Assembly (NCBI GenBank): GCA_011048585.1
Contig: DSDS01000138.1
Span: forward strand, 1-32,356
DNA: 32,356 nt
DNA from: Desulfurivibrio alkaliphilus
Lineage (GTDB): Bacteria; Desulfobacterota; Desulfobulbia; Desulfobulbales; Desulfurivibrionaceae
Direction of reading: 5' to 3'
Shown: positions 9,260-16,687 of the stretch, piece after piece
Numbering within the stretch: the first letter of the stretch is position 1
How the letters are laid out: each line of letters begins with the position of its first letter
Notes under the pieces: generated by a model
Databases searched by the model: none
Told to the model about the DNA's origin: nothing
Seen by the model: the letters and a program-made list of their open reading frames with translations, nothing else
Program-made: the position numbers and the translations under genes

Positions 9260-10276
9260 ATGCCCCGCTTAAGCCAGCCACTCCTGGTTATCCAGGATCA
9301 GCATTTCCTCCAGCACGACACCGGCCCGGATCATCCGGAGGGTTCCTGGCGTTTAACCGCCATCGCCCAGCGCCTGCGGACCGGTTTGTTGGCCGACCGT
9401 GTCGCCATCTTTCCCTCCCGGTCGGCCCGGCGTCAGGAACTGACGGCGATCCACGATGAAAACTATCTGCTCCGTTTCGAGGAGGCGGCCCTGACCGGCC
9501 GCAGCTATCTCGACCATCCCGACAACCAGATCTGTTATGATAGTTACCAGGCCGCCCTGCTGGCCGCCGGCGCCGGACCGGCCGCCATCGATCTACTGGA
9601 GGCGCGCCAAGGTTGCGCCGCTTTCGCGGCGGTGCGCCCCCCCGGCCACCATGCCGAAAGGGCGATGGCTTTGGGTTTCTGTTTTTTCAACAACGCGGCG
9701 GTGGCGGCCCGCTACTGGCAAAACCGTTACCAGCGCCGCCGGCTGATGATCATCGACTGGGATGCCCACCACGGCAACGGAATCCAGGCCGCCTTCGAAG
9801 AGGATCCGGAGGTATTTTATCTCAGCATCCATGAACACCCGACCTGGAGCTTTCCCGGGACCGGCTGGGGCGAGGAGCGGGGCAGTGGGTCCGGGCGGGG
9901 GACCACGCTCAACCTGCCCCTGCCACCGGGGTCTGATGACGCGGCGGTATTGCGCCTGGTCAGCGAAAAGGTGGAGCCGGCCCTGGCCCAATTCCAGCCC
10001 CAGGCCCTGATCATCGGCGCCGGCTTTGACGGCCACCGAGACGATGATATGTCCGGACTGGCGTACAGCAGCCAGCTCTATGGGCGACTGGGTCGGTTGG
10101 CCGCCTCCTGGGCCGGCCGCTACTGCCCCGGCCGGCTGCTTACCCTGCTGGAAGGGGGATACCGGCCCGATATTCTGCCCTTGACGGTTGAAAACTACCT
10201 TGCGGGCCTGCTCGCCGAACAGCCGCCGACAACCGACAGCCAAACCGATTCGAACCAGCAAAGGGAAATGCCATGA
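9260..10276 (+). CDS. AcuC-like class II histone deacetylase family protein
   Basis: A 338-residue zinc-dependent deacetylase fold protein. The active site is complete: the charge-relay pair H130-H131 (RPPGHHAE), zinc ligands D168 and H170 (IIDWDAHHGNG) and D257 (AGFDGHRDD), and the catalytic tyrosine Y301 (LLEGGYR). Bacterial members remove acetyl groups from protein lysines (for example AcuC on acetyl-CoA synthetase) or from polyamines. The next gene is AcuB-like and the operon makes acetyl-CoA, so protein deacetylation is the better guess. The start at 9260 fits the promoter immediately upstream; no ribosome site is present. It overlaps the CBS gene by 4 nt (ATGA). The gene is divergent from dgt. 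Confidence 0.93.
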   Translation: MPRLSQPLLVIQDQHFLQHDTGPDHPEGSWRLTAIAQRLRTGLLADRVAIFPSRSARRQELTAIHDENYLLRFEEAALTGRSYLDHPDNQICYDSYQAALLAAGAGPAAIDLLEARQGCAAFAAVRPPGHHAERAMALGFCFFNNAAVAARYWQNRYQRRRLMIIDWDAHHGNGIQAAFEEDPEVFYLSIHEHPTWSFPGTGWGEERGSGSGRGTTLNLPLPPGSDDAAVLRLVSEKVEPALAQFQPQALIIGAGFDGHRDDDMSGLAYSSQLYGRLGRLAASWAGRYCPGRLLTLLEGGYRPDILPLTVENYLAGLLAEQPPTTDSQTDSNQQREMP

Positions 10277-10917
10277 AGATCAGTCAGCACATGACCCGGC
10301 CGGCGGTGACCGTGCCACCGGAACTCACCATCTCCGAAGCGCGCGAGTTATTACGCTCCCACCATTTTCGTCACCTGCCAGTGGTTGATGGGGAGGGTAC
10401 CCTGCTGGGGATAGTCACCGATCGTGATCTGCGCTCGGCCTACCCCTCCACCATCCTTGAAGAGGCCGAGGGCAAGGCCCGCCTCCAGGATCTGGCCCGG
10501 ACCCCAGTCAGTTCCATCATGAGCCAGGGGATCTTCACCCTGTCGGCTGCCGCCACCCTGGATGACGCCCTGCTGCTGCTGGACCGGGAACAGATCGGCG
10601 CCCTGCCGGTGGTCGACGAGGGAGGCAAGGTGGTGGGCATTTTTTCCATCCGCGACCTGATGCGGGCCTACCGTAACCTGTTCGGCCTGGGGGAACGGGG
10701 TTCGGCCATGCTGTCCCTGCTCGATGACGGCCGGCCCCGCCCCCTGAGCCGCCTCTGCGCCGCCCTGGAACAGGCCGATATCCATTTCAACCGGCTGCTC
10801 AAGACCCAGACGGAAGATGGCCATAAAATTATTTACCTGCGCGTCAACACCTATAACCTGGCCGCGGTACACAAAGTTGCCGCCGCCGCCGGTTTCGAGC
10901 CCCATCGGGAAGAGTAA
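10273..10917 (+). CDS. AcuB-like CBS-CBS-ACT protein
   Basis: A 214-residue soluble protein with two CBS motifs (MKISQHMTRPAVTV...VVDGEGTLLGIVTDRDLR at about 1-57, and VSSIMSQGIFTLS...VVDEGGKVVGIFSIRDLMRAY at about 78-137). A C-terminal ACT-like stretch follows (about 145-210, beginning MLSLLDDGRPRPLSRLC). CBS pairs bind adenine nucleotides. The length and layout match Bacillus AcuB, which acts with the AcuA acetyltransferase and AcuC deacetylase. Here it overlaps the deacetylase gene by 4 nt and lies 59 bp before an acetyl-CoA synthetase, so an energy-charge sensor for that enzyme or for its acetylation state is a reasonable inference. Function otherwise unknown. Confidence 0.87.
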   Translation: MKISQHMTRPAVTVPPELTISEARELLRSHHFRHLPVVDGEGTLLGIVTDRDLRSAYPSTILEEAEGKARLQDLARTPVSSIMSQGIFTLSAAATLDDALLLLDREQIGALPVVDEGGKVVGIFSIRDLMRAYRNLFGLGERGSAMLSLLDDGRPRPLSRLCAALEQADIHFNRLLKTQTEDGHKIIYLRVNTYNLAAVHKVAAAAGFEPHREE

Positions 10918-10976
10918 ACCTAATCGTCTGCGGCCGTCGTCCCGCGAGACCCAGCGGATTGTAACGAGGTAAAAAT

Positions 10977-13073
10977 ATGTCGTCCCAACTACGCCCCCTG
11001 CTCTATCCAGCCAGCATCGCCATCATCGGCGCCTCGCGAACTCCAGGCAAGGTTGGCCATGATATCCTGGCCAACCTGCTGGCCGGCGGCTTCGCCGGGG
11101 AGTTGGTGCCGGTGAACCCGGCCGGCAGCGAAATTCTGGGATTGCCCTGCCTGCCCGAACTCAAAGGGGCGGGAAAGAAGATCGATCTGGCGGTGATTGC
11201 CGTGCCCCGGCCCCTGGTGGAGGGAGCAGTCACCGACGCCCTGGCCGCCGGGGCCGGAGCGGTGGTGGTGATTACCGCGGGCTTCAAGGAGATGGACGCC
11301 GAGGGGGCGGCCCTGGAAAAAAGGCTGGCCTCCCTTTGCACCGCCCGTCAGGCCAGAATGCTGGGTCCCAACTGCCTGGGCCTGATTAACAGCCGGCACC
11401 GGATGAACGCCTCCTTTGCCGCCAAAATGCCCACGCCCGGCAATATTTCGGTGATCTCCCAATCCGGAGCCCTGGCCACCGCCATCCTCGATCTGGCGGC
11501 GGGCCGCCACCTGGGCCTGGCCAAGCTGATCAGCATCGGCAACAAGGCGGATATCAGCGAGGTTGATCTGCTTTCGGCCCTGACCACCGATCCCGACTCC
11601 CGGGTGATCATCGCCTACCTGGAGGATATCAGTTCCGGGGAGGAGTTTATCAAGGCGGCCACCGAAACCAGCAGCCAAAAGCCGGTGGTGATCCTCAAGT
11701 CCGGCACCACCGCCGCCGGCCAGCAGGCGGCCTCCTCCCATACCGGAGTCCTGGCCGGAGCCGACATCGCGTACGGCGCCGCCTTCCGCCGCTCCGGAGT
11801 GATCCGGGCCGACACCTTTGAATCGCTCTTCGATTACGCCACCGCCTTTGCCATGCAACCCCTGCCGGCCGGGGATCGGGTGCTGATCATCACCAACGCC
11901 GGCGGTCCCGGCACCATGGCCGCCGATGCCGTCGAACAGGCGGGAATGAAGGTGGCGGTGCTGGACAGCAACACTGCCGCCGCCCTCCGCAGCAAGCTGC
12001 CCCGGGCCGCCAGCGTCGGCAATCCCATCGACGTGCTGGGGGATGCCGAACCGGAACGTTACGCCACGGTGCTGACCGCCGCCCAAAATGATCCGGCGGT
12101 GGACGCCATCGTGGTGATCCTCACCCCCCAGGCGATGACCAGGCCGGCGGAGACCGCCCGGGCCATCGCCGCCTGCCTTAAAGGTGACAAGCCGGTGGTG
12201 GCCGCCTTCATGGGGGGCGAGGATGTCCTGCCCGGCCGGGCCGAACTGGTGGCCGCGGGGCTGCCCGACTACCCCTCGCCGGAACGGGCGGTGGCCGCCC
12301 TTAAGGCGATGCATGAATACGCCTGCTGGCGCAAGCGACCACCGCGGGTGGTCACCAGGTTTCGGGTCAACCGCCGACGGGTGGAGCGGATCATCACCCG
12401 CCGGCTGCGCAGCGGTCACAGCCAGTTGGGCGAGGTCAAGTCCAAGAGCGTACTGGCGGCCTACGGCTTTCAGGTGCCGGAGGGCTATCTGGCCACCTCC
12501 ACCGAAGAGGCGGTGGAGGTGGCGGAACGGATCGGTTTTCCGGTGGCCCTCAAAATCGTCTCTCCCGATATCATCCACAAATCGGATCTGGGCGGGGTCC
12601 GGCTTAATGTGATCGACGCCGCCGCCACCCGGGATGCCTTCGATCTGATGATGTTGCGGATCAGACAAAATGCCCCCAACGCAATGGTGGAGGGGATCTA
12701 CGTGGAGAAGATGCTGAACAAGGGGCTGGAGGTGATCATTGGCATGAGCCGCGACCCCCAGTTCGGACCGATGCTGATGTTCGGCCTGGGCGGCATCTTT
12801 GTCGAGGTGATGAAGGATGTCACCTTCCATCTGGCCCCGATCAGTGAAGCCGACGCGGTGATGATGCTGAAATCGACCCGCTCCTATGAAATTCTCGAGG
12901 GCCGCCGGGGTCAGCAAGGGGTGGACCTGGTGGCCATCGCCCAGGGATTGCAGCGGATCAGCCAGTTGACCACCGATTTCCCCCAGATCATCGAGCTGGA
13001 TATCAACCCCTTTATCGTCGGTGAGATCGGCCGCCCACCAGTGGTGGCCGATGCCCGCATGACCCTGAGGTAA
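10977..13073 (+). CDS. ADP-forming acetyl/acyl-CoA synthetase, fused alpha-beta
   Basis: A 698-residue single-chain nucleoside-diphosphate-forming acyl-CoA synthetase (acyl-CoA + ADP + Pi to acid + ATP + CoA, reversible). The alpha part has a CoA-binding domain (IAIIGASRTPGKVGH, residues 14-28) and succinyl-CoA-synthetase-like domains with the phospho-histidine H255 (ASSHTGVLAG). The beta part from about residue 485 is an ATP-grasp domain (LAAYGFQVPEGYLATS) with a second key histidine H534 (IHKSDLGGV). It ends with LDINPFIV near residue 680. Such enzymes let anaerobes conserve energy by acetate formation or activate acetate. A GAGG lies 8 bases before the ATG. The gene is 5 bp from the following CoA-transferase gene and shares the operon with deacetylase and CBS genes. 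Confidence 0.93.
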   Translation: MSSQLRPLLYPASIAIIGASRTPGKVGHDILANLLAGGFAGELVPVNPAGSEILGLPCLPELKGAGKKIDLAVIAVPRPLVEGAVTDALAAGAGAVVVITAGFKEMDAEGAALEKRLASLCTARQARMLGPNCLGLINSRHRMNASFAAKMPTPGNISVISQSGALATAILDLAAGRHLGLAKLISIGNKADISEVDLLSALTTDPDSRVIIAYLEDISSGEEFIKAATETSSQKPVVILKSGTTAAGQQAASSHTGVLAGADIAYGAAFRRSGVIRADTFESLFDYATAFAMQPLPAGDRVLIITNAGGPGTMAADAVEQAGMKVAVLDSNTAAALRSKLPRAASVGNPIDVLGDAEPERYATVLTAAQNDPAVDAIVVILTPQAMTRPAETARAIAACLKGDKPVVAAFMGGEDVLPGRAELVAAGLPDYPSPERAVAALKAMHEYACWRKRPPRVVTRFRVNRRRVERIITRRLRSGHSQLGEVKSKSVLAAYGFQVPEGYLATSTEEAVEVAERIGFPVALKIVSPDIIHKSDLGGVRLNVIDAAATRDAFDLMMLRIRQNAPNAMVEGIYVEKMLNKGLEVIIGMSRDPQFGPMLMFGLGGIFVEVMKDVTFHLAPISEADAVMMLKSTRSYEILEGRRGQQGVDLVAIAQGLQRISQLTTDFPQIIELDINPFIVGEIGRPPVVADARMTLR

Positions 13074-13078
13074 TAAAG

Positions 13079-14959
13079 ATGACCACCCATTTACAGACCA
13101 CCATCGACCCCGACTGGCGGCAACGATATCGGGACCTGCTCTGCGGCCCCGACCAGGCCCTTAGCAGGCTCAAGCCCGGCCAGCGGGTCTTCATCGGCAC
13201 CGCCTGCGCCGAACCTTCCGCCCTGGTCCAGGCCCTGACCCGGCGGGCCGGAGAGCTGGCCGACGTGGAGATTGTCCAGGTGCTCACCAAAGGGGATGCC
13301 TCCTACACCGCCAAGCAGCTCCACAACTGTTTTCACATCAACAGCTTCTTTATCGGCCGGGCGATCAGAGAGCATATCCAACAGGGCCTGGGCGATTACA
13401 CTCCCATCCTGCTTTCCGACATCCCCCGGCTCTTCTCCTCCGGCCAACTGCCCATCGACGTGGCCCTGATCCAGGTTTCGGAACCGGACAACCGGGGCAA
13501 GGTCAGCCTCGGGATTTCGGTGGACGTGGTCAAAAGCGCCACCGAAAACGCCTCCATGGTGATCGCCCAGGTTAACCCTCGAATGCCCCGCACTCTGGGC
13601 GATAGTTTCATCGACATTTATGATATTGACCTGCTGGTGGAGGTCGAAGAGGAGATCATCGAGCGCCAGTCCACGGTCCCCACCCCGGCGGCCCGGCAAA
13701 TCGAGGAGCATATCGCCGCCCTGATCGAGGATGGCTCGACCCTGGAGTTCGGCATCGGCCACATCCCCCACTCGCTGGTGGAGTTCCTTCGCGACAAACG
13801 GGACCTGGGGATCCACACCGAAATGGTTACCGACTCCATTCTGGAATTAATCGAGGCCGGGGCGATCAGCGGCGCCCGCAAAACCACTGATCGGGGCCGG
13901 ATTGTCACCAGTTTCTGCATGGGCTCCCGTAAACTCTACGACTTTGTCGACAACAATCCCCTCTTCAGCTTCCGACCCACCGAATATGTCAATGATCCCC
14001 ATATCATCAGCCGCCAGCACAAAATGGTGGCGATCAATATGGCCTTGGAGGTGGACCTGACCGGCCAGGTCTGCGCCGACTCCCTGGGTTCCTGCTTCTT
14101 TTCCGGCATCGGCGGCCAAATTGACTTCAACCGAGGAGCGGCCAGCGCCGTGGGAGGTAAGGCGGTAATCGCTCTGGAATCCACGGCCAAAAATGGTGAG
14201 GTCTCCCAAATCGTCACCCACCTGACCCCGGGAGCTGGAGTGGTGACCACCCGAGGGGAGGCCCACTACATCGTCACCGAGTACGGAGTGGCCTATCTCC
14301 ACGGCAAAAGCGTTCAGGAACGAGCCATGGCCCTGATCAGCATCGCCCACCCCAAATTCCGGGAAAAGCTGTTCCATGAGGCGCTGGCGGCCAAATATCT
14401 GCGTCGCGAGCTGGCTGACCTCGATGGTCGATTGCTGATGGTTTCCCAGGAGATGCAAACCTCAACCCTGCTCGACGACGGCACCCAGATCTCCTTCCGG
14501 CCGGTCCACCCCACCGACGAGCCCCGGATGCGCGACCTGCTCTACGCCCTCTCCCAGGAGACCTTGTATTACCGCTTCATGAGCGCCAGTGGCCGCTTCG
14601 CCCACCAGGAGATTCAGAATTTCGTGTATATCGATCACCGCAAGGACGCCGCCATCGTCGGCACCGTTCCTGAAGCCCATGGGGAGGATATCATCGCGGT
14701 GGGTCGCTACTATCTGGATGAAAAAACCAACCGGGCCGAGGTGGCCTTCGTCATCCGCGATGAATGGCAGAACCGGGGGATCGGCACCTTTCTCTTCAAA
14801 CATCTGGTGGGGATCGCCAAGCACAACGGCATCGCCGGCTTCACCGCCGAAGTCCTGCGGGACAACCGGCGGATGCAGGCGATCTTCAACCACAGCGGCT
14901 ACACCGTCCAGAGCAAGGTGGAGGGGGACGTCTACAGCTACAGCATCGATTTCGGCTGA
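13079..14959 (+). CDS. acetyl-CoA hydrolase/CoA-transferase fused to a GNAT acetyltransferase
   Basis: A 626-residue two-part enzyme. Residues 1 to about 440 are a 4-hydroxybutyrate-type CoA-transferase/acetyl-CoA hydrolase: LPIDVALIQVSEPD, the likely catalytic glutamate E248 (GIHTEMVTD), the SGIGGQIDFNRGA glycine-rich segment (342-354) and VTEYGVAYLHG. Residues from about 465 to 626 are a GNAT domain (FRPVHPTDEPRMRDLLYALS) with the acetyl-CoA-binding motif QNRGIGTFLF (564-573) and a typical final strand. The first half moves CoA between acetate and other acids. The second probably acetylates an amine, perhaps protein lysine. The ribosome site GAGG is in the last codons of the preceding synthetase. 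E248 as catalytic residue is from family knowledge, not proven here. Confidence 0.92.
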   Translation: MTTHLQTTIDPDWRQRYRDLLCGPDQALSRLKPGQRVFIGTACAEPSALVQALTRRAGELADVEIVQVLTKGDASYTAKQLHNCFHINSFFIGRAIREHIQQGLGDYTPILLSDIPRLFSSGQLPIDVALIQVSEPDNRGKVSLGISVDVVKSATENASMVIAQVNPRMPRTLGDSFIDIYDIDLLVEVEEEIIERQSTVPTPAARQIEEHIAALIEDGSTLEFGIGHIPHSLVEFLRDKRDLGIHTEMVTDSILELIEAGAISGARKTTDRGRIVTSFCMGSRKLYDFVDNNPLFSFRPTEYVNDPHIISRQHKMVAINMALEVDLTGQVCADSLGSCFFSGIGGQIDFNRGAASAVGGKAVIALESTAKNGEVSQIVTHLTPGAGVVTTRGEAHYIVTEYGVAYLHGKSVQERAMALISIAHPKFREKLFHEALAAKYLRRELADLDGRLLMVSQEMQTSTLLDDGTQISFRPVHPTDEPRMRDLLYALSQETLYYRFMSASGRFAHQEIQNFVYIDHRKDAAIVGTVPEAHGEDIIAVGRYYLDEKTNRAEVAFVIRDEWQNRGIGTFLFKHLVGIAKHNGIAGFTAEVLRDNRRMQAIFNHSGYTVQSKVEGDVYSYSIDFG

Positions 14960-14965
14960 AAAAAT

Positions 14966-15000
14966 GGAGAGAAAGGGCTTAACCACCGCCCTTTCTCTCC
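14966..15000. terminator. rho-independent terminator, best formed on the minus strand
   Basis: A perfect 13-bp inverted repeat, arms 14966-14978 (GGAGAGAAAGGGC) and 14988-15000, with a 9-base loop. On the minus strand it is followed by ATTTTTTC, a proper U-tract, so it ends the AP2/H1-like gene; on the plus strand it lies 6 bases after the CoA-transferase stop but has no T-run. It probably serves both convergent transcripts. Confidence 0.85.
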
Positions 15001-15031
15001 GTGACCGCGGGAAAAGCCGTGACGCCGAAGC

Positions 15032-15688
15032 TCAGCGAGCCGTTTTCTTGCCTTTGGGAACGGCCTTCTTCGGGGCGGTCTTGACCGAAGTCTTCCTGGT
15101 CACCGCCTTCTTGGCCGGAGCTTTCTTGGCCGGAGTCTTCTTGGCCGACGCCGCCTTGGCCGGAGCCTTCTTGGCCGGAGTTTTTTTGGCCGCCGGGGCG
15201 CCGGCTTTCGCCACCTTGGTCGCCGCGGGCTTACGACCTCCCCGGGTGGCGGCCGGCTTCTTCAGGCCCAGGCGTTCGGCCTCCTTCTCCTGGCGAATCT
15301 GACAGGCCAGCTCAAAGGCCTTCTCCTGACCGTGGCGCCGGATGGAGATGGAGGTCTTGCCCTGCTTGCCCACCTGGTTGACCCAGCTTACCTCGTAGCG
15401 ATTCAGCTTTTCATTGTGCCGGACTCCGACCACCCCGGTCTTGGTATTGCTGACCGTCACGATATGCTTGTCGGTCCGAATTTTGCCCAGGCTGATCTCG
15501 GTCTGATCGCGCCAAGCCAGGGCGGCCAGCAAACTGGAATAGCGACCACCGTGTTTGCCGTCGGAAAAGAATTTGGCATGGGTCTTGCCCTGAAAGCGGA
15601 CACGCACATACCACCCGTGGGTCCTCTTGCTCTCCTGATCGATCCGGGCGACATCCTTGTGTTTTTCCAGTTTCGATCTCTTAACCAT
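15032..15688 (-). CDS. AP2-like DNA-binding protein with histone-H1-like Lys/Ala tail
   Basis: A 218-residue very basic protein. Two modules look like AP2 domains (three strands and a helix): about 12-65 (GWYVRVRFQGKTHAKFFSD then YSSLLAALAWRDQ) and about 84-138 (GVVGVRHNEKLNRYEVSW then EKAFELACQIRQEKE). From about residue 143 the chain is a low-complexity tail of lysine, alanine and proline with repeated AKKTPAKKAPAK units, like bacterial histone H1 homologues. The likely role is a nucleoid-associated or DNA-coating protein; the AP2 assignment is by pattern and not certain. The ribosome site AAGGAGA is strong. The gene is single, convergent with the acetyl-CoA operon, and ends at a strong terminator. 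Confidence 0.8.
   Translation of the reverse strand: MVKRSKLEKHKDVARIDQESKRTHGWYVRVRFQGKTHAKFFSDGKHGGRYSSLLAALAWRDQTEISLGKIRTDKHIVTVSNTKTGVVGVRHNEKLNRYEVSWVNQVGKQGKTSISIRRHGQEKAFELACQIRQEKEAERLGLKKPAATRGGRKPAATKVAKAGAPAAKKTPAKKAPAKAASAKKTPAKKAPAKKAVTRKTSVKTAPKKAVPKGKKTAR
15108..15192 (-). repeat. imperfect tandem repeats coding the Lys/Ala tail
   Basis: The plus strand shows the unit TTCTTGGCCGGAG or close variants several times in a row (from 15108, 15124, 15138, 15168), coding AKKTPAK/APAKK motifs in the minus-strand gene. This is protein-coding low complexity and a likely site of length variation by slippage. Confidence 0.75.
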
Positions 15689-16151
15689 CTTATTGTTCTC
15701 CTTTAGTTTTAGCTTAGCGTTGGGTCAGCCTGTAAAGCTCCTAGCGTAAACAAATCAATACAACAAGTACACCCTGCAAATTCCTGGCACCTTTCGGTTG
15801 CAACCCCTCTTTTCCGGGTTGAGCAAAAACCATATTCTGACAGAGCCTTGCAGTTCCCTATCACACACAGGCAATCTGCATACCAACAGCCCCGCAAACG
15901 GAATATTTTTTTAAACTCTTGTAATCACAAGCCATTGAATGATTTAACCCTTGCCCGCCAACTCCATCCGCAAACCTTACTGGTCTATTTTGTCGCACCT
16001 TGGGCAAATTCTGCCGCATGGGATGCGAAAAAAGTGTGGGAGGTCAACCAGGTTGCAATCTCTCGCCGGTCAGGTTAGCCTTGGCCAATCAACCCCACCG
16101 GTTCCGCCCGGTGGGCCGGGATCATTATTAAACTCGCGCAACGAGGTCGTC
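15689..16151. other. 463-bp intergenic region between divergent AP2/H1-like gene and mazG
   Basis: No supportable gene was found; the open frames here are short, lack ribosome sites and do not look like protein. The left part is AT-richer than the surroundings and should hold the promoter of the minus-strand AP2/H1-like gene, but no -10/-35 pair stands out. The right end has a GC-rich hairpin (16094-16115) shortly before mazG. I saw no tRNA, transposon end or attachment site. Confidence 0.6.
16094..16115. promoter_or_regulatory. small GC-rich hairpin in the mazG leader
   Basis: Perfect 8-bp inverted repeat CCCACCGG (16094-16101) and CCGGTGGG (16108-16115) with a 6-base loop, 36 bases before the mazG start. 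No T-run follows. It could be an operator or leader structure; its role is unknown. Confidence 0.3.
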
Positions 16152-16559
16152 ATGCCCCTCCATAATTCCGTCGATTCCTTCAGGCAGCTGGTCGAAATTG
16201 TCGCCCGACTCCGGGCCCCCAACGGCTGCCCCTGGGATCGCAAGCAGACTCCGGAAACCTTTAAACGATACTTGCTTGAGGAAACCCATGAGTTGCTGGA
16301 GGCCCTGGAGGGGGACAACCACGAGCACATTCGCGAAGAGCTGGGCGATCTGTTGTTCCAGGTACTTTTCCTCTGCCAACTCTACAGTGAGCAGGGAGCC
16401 TTCACCTTGGACGAGGTAATTGGTGGGATCAAAAGCAAAATGATCCGCCGCCATCCCCACGTCTTCGGTGACGCCAAGGTCGATTCGGAAGATGACTTAC
16501 GCCGCCAGTGGCTGGCGATTAAGGCCGACGAGAAAAAAAGCCGGACATTGGGCTCTTGA
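16152..16559 (+). CDS. mazG: MazG-type nucleoside triphosphate pyrophosphohydrolase, single-domain
   Basis: A 135-residue protein that should hydrolyse NTPs or dNTPs to the monophosphate and pyrophosphate. The metal-binding motifs of the all-alpha NTP-pyrophosphatase fold are present: EExxE (E43, E44, E47 in LLEETHELLE) and ExxD (E63, D66 in REELGDLLFQVLF), preceded by the family N-terminus LRAPNGCPWDRKQT. The C-terminus has KMIRRHPHVFGD. Escherichia coli MazG is about twice this length with two such domains; this is the short one-domain form. The start at 16152 has GAGG about 7 bases upstream. The end of the gene carries a promoter-like sequence for the ribosomal-protein operon. Confidence 0.9.
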   Translation: MPLHNSVDSFRQLVEIVARLRAPNGCPWDRKQTPETFKRYLLEETHELLEALEGDNHEHIREELGDLLFQVLFLCQLYSEQGAFTLDEVIGGIKSKMIRRHPHVFGDAKVDSEDDLRRQWLAIKADEKKSRTLGS

Positions 16560-16585
16560 CAGCAGTACCGCAGGCATGGTAGAAG
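16556..16585 (+). promoter_or_regulatory. candidate promoter of the rpsF operon
   Basis: TTGACA (16556-16561), perfect consensus, and TAGAAG (16580-16585) with an 18-base spacer, overlapping the mazG stop codon. It would produce a leader of about 95 bases before rpsF. The -10 is a weaker match. Confidence 0.5.
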
Positions 16586-16599
16586 TCTCCTTTTTTCGT

Positions 16600-16659
16600 G
16601 CGGCGGCCAACTTTACCGCCGCGATCTTTTCACCTCTTTGCTCTCTCGCAGGACGCGAG
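16600..16659 (+). promoter_or_regulatory. structured rpsF leader, possible S6:S18 autoregulatory site
   Basis: Two hairpins lie in the leader: GCGGCGG (16600-16606) with CCGCCGC (16616-16622), followed by GATCTTTTC, and CTCGC (16645-16649) with GCGAG (16655-16659) around loop AGGAC. The first resembles an attenuator. Many bacteria control rpsF through an S6:S18-binding leader hairpin; whether either of these is that motif is not shown. Confidence 0.3.
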
Positions 16660-16687
16660 GGGGCCGCATGCCCGTAAGGAGGAAACC

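Noticed and set aside
10989..12917. Very long open frame (642 codons) on the minus strand under the acyl-CoA synthetase gene
   Set aside because: It is the antisense shadow of a GC-rich gene with a clear protein family; its translation is glycine/histidine/glutamine-rich low complexity with no domain.
15108..15192. Regular short repeats considered as a CRISPR array or VNTR element
   Set aside because: Units are adjacent without spacers and lie in frame inside a coding gene, where they encode the Lys/Ala tail.
15848..16078. Small open frames in the AP2-mazG intergenic region
   Set aside because: No ribosome site, no recognisable protein character, and frames overlap each other on both strands.
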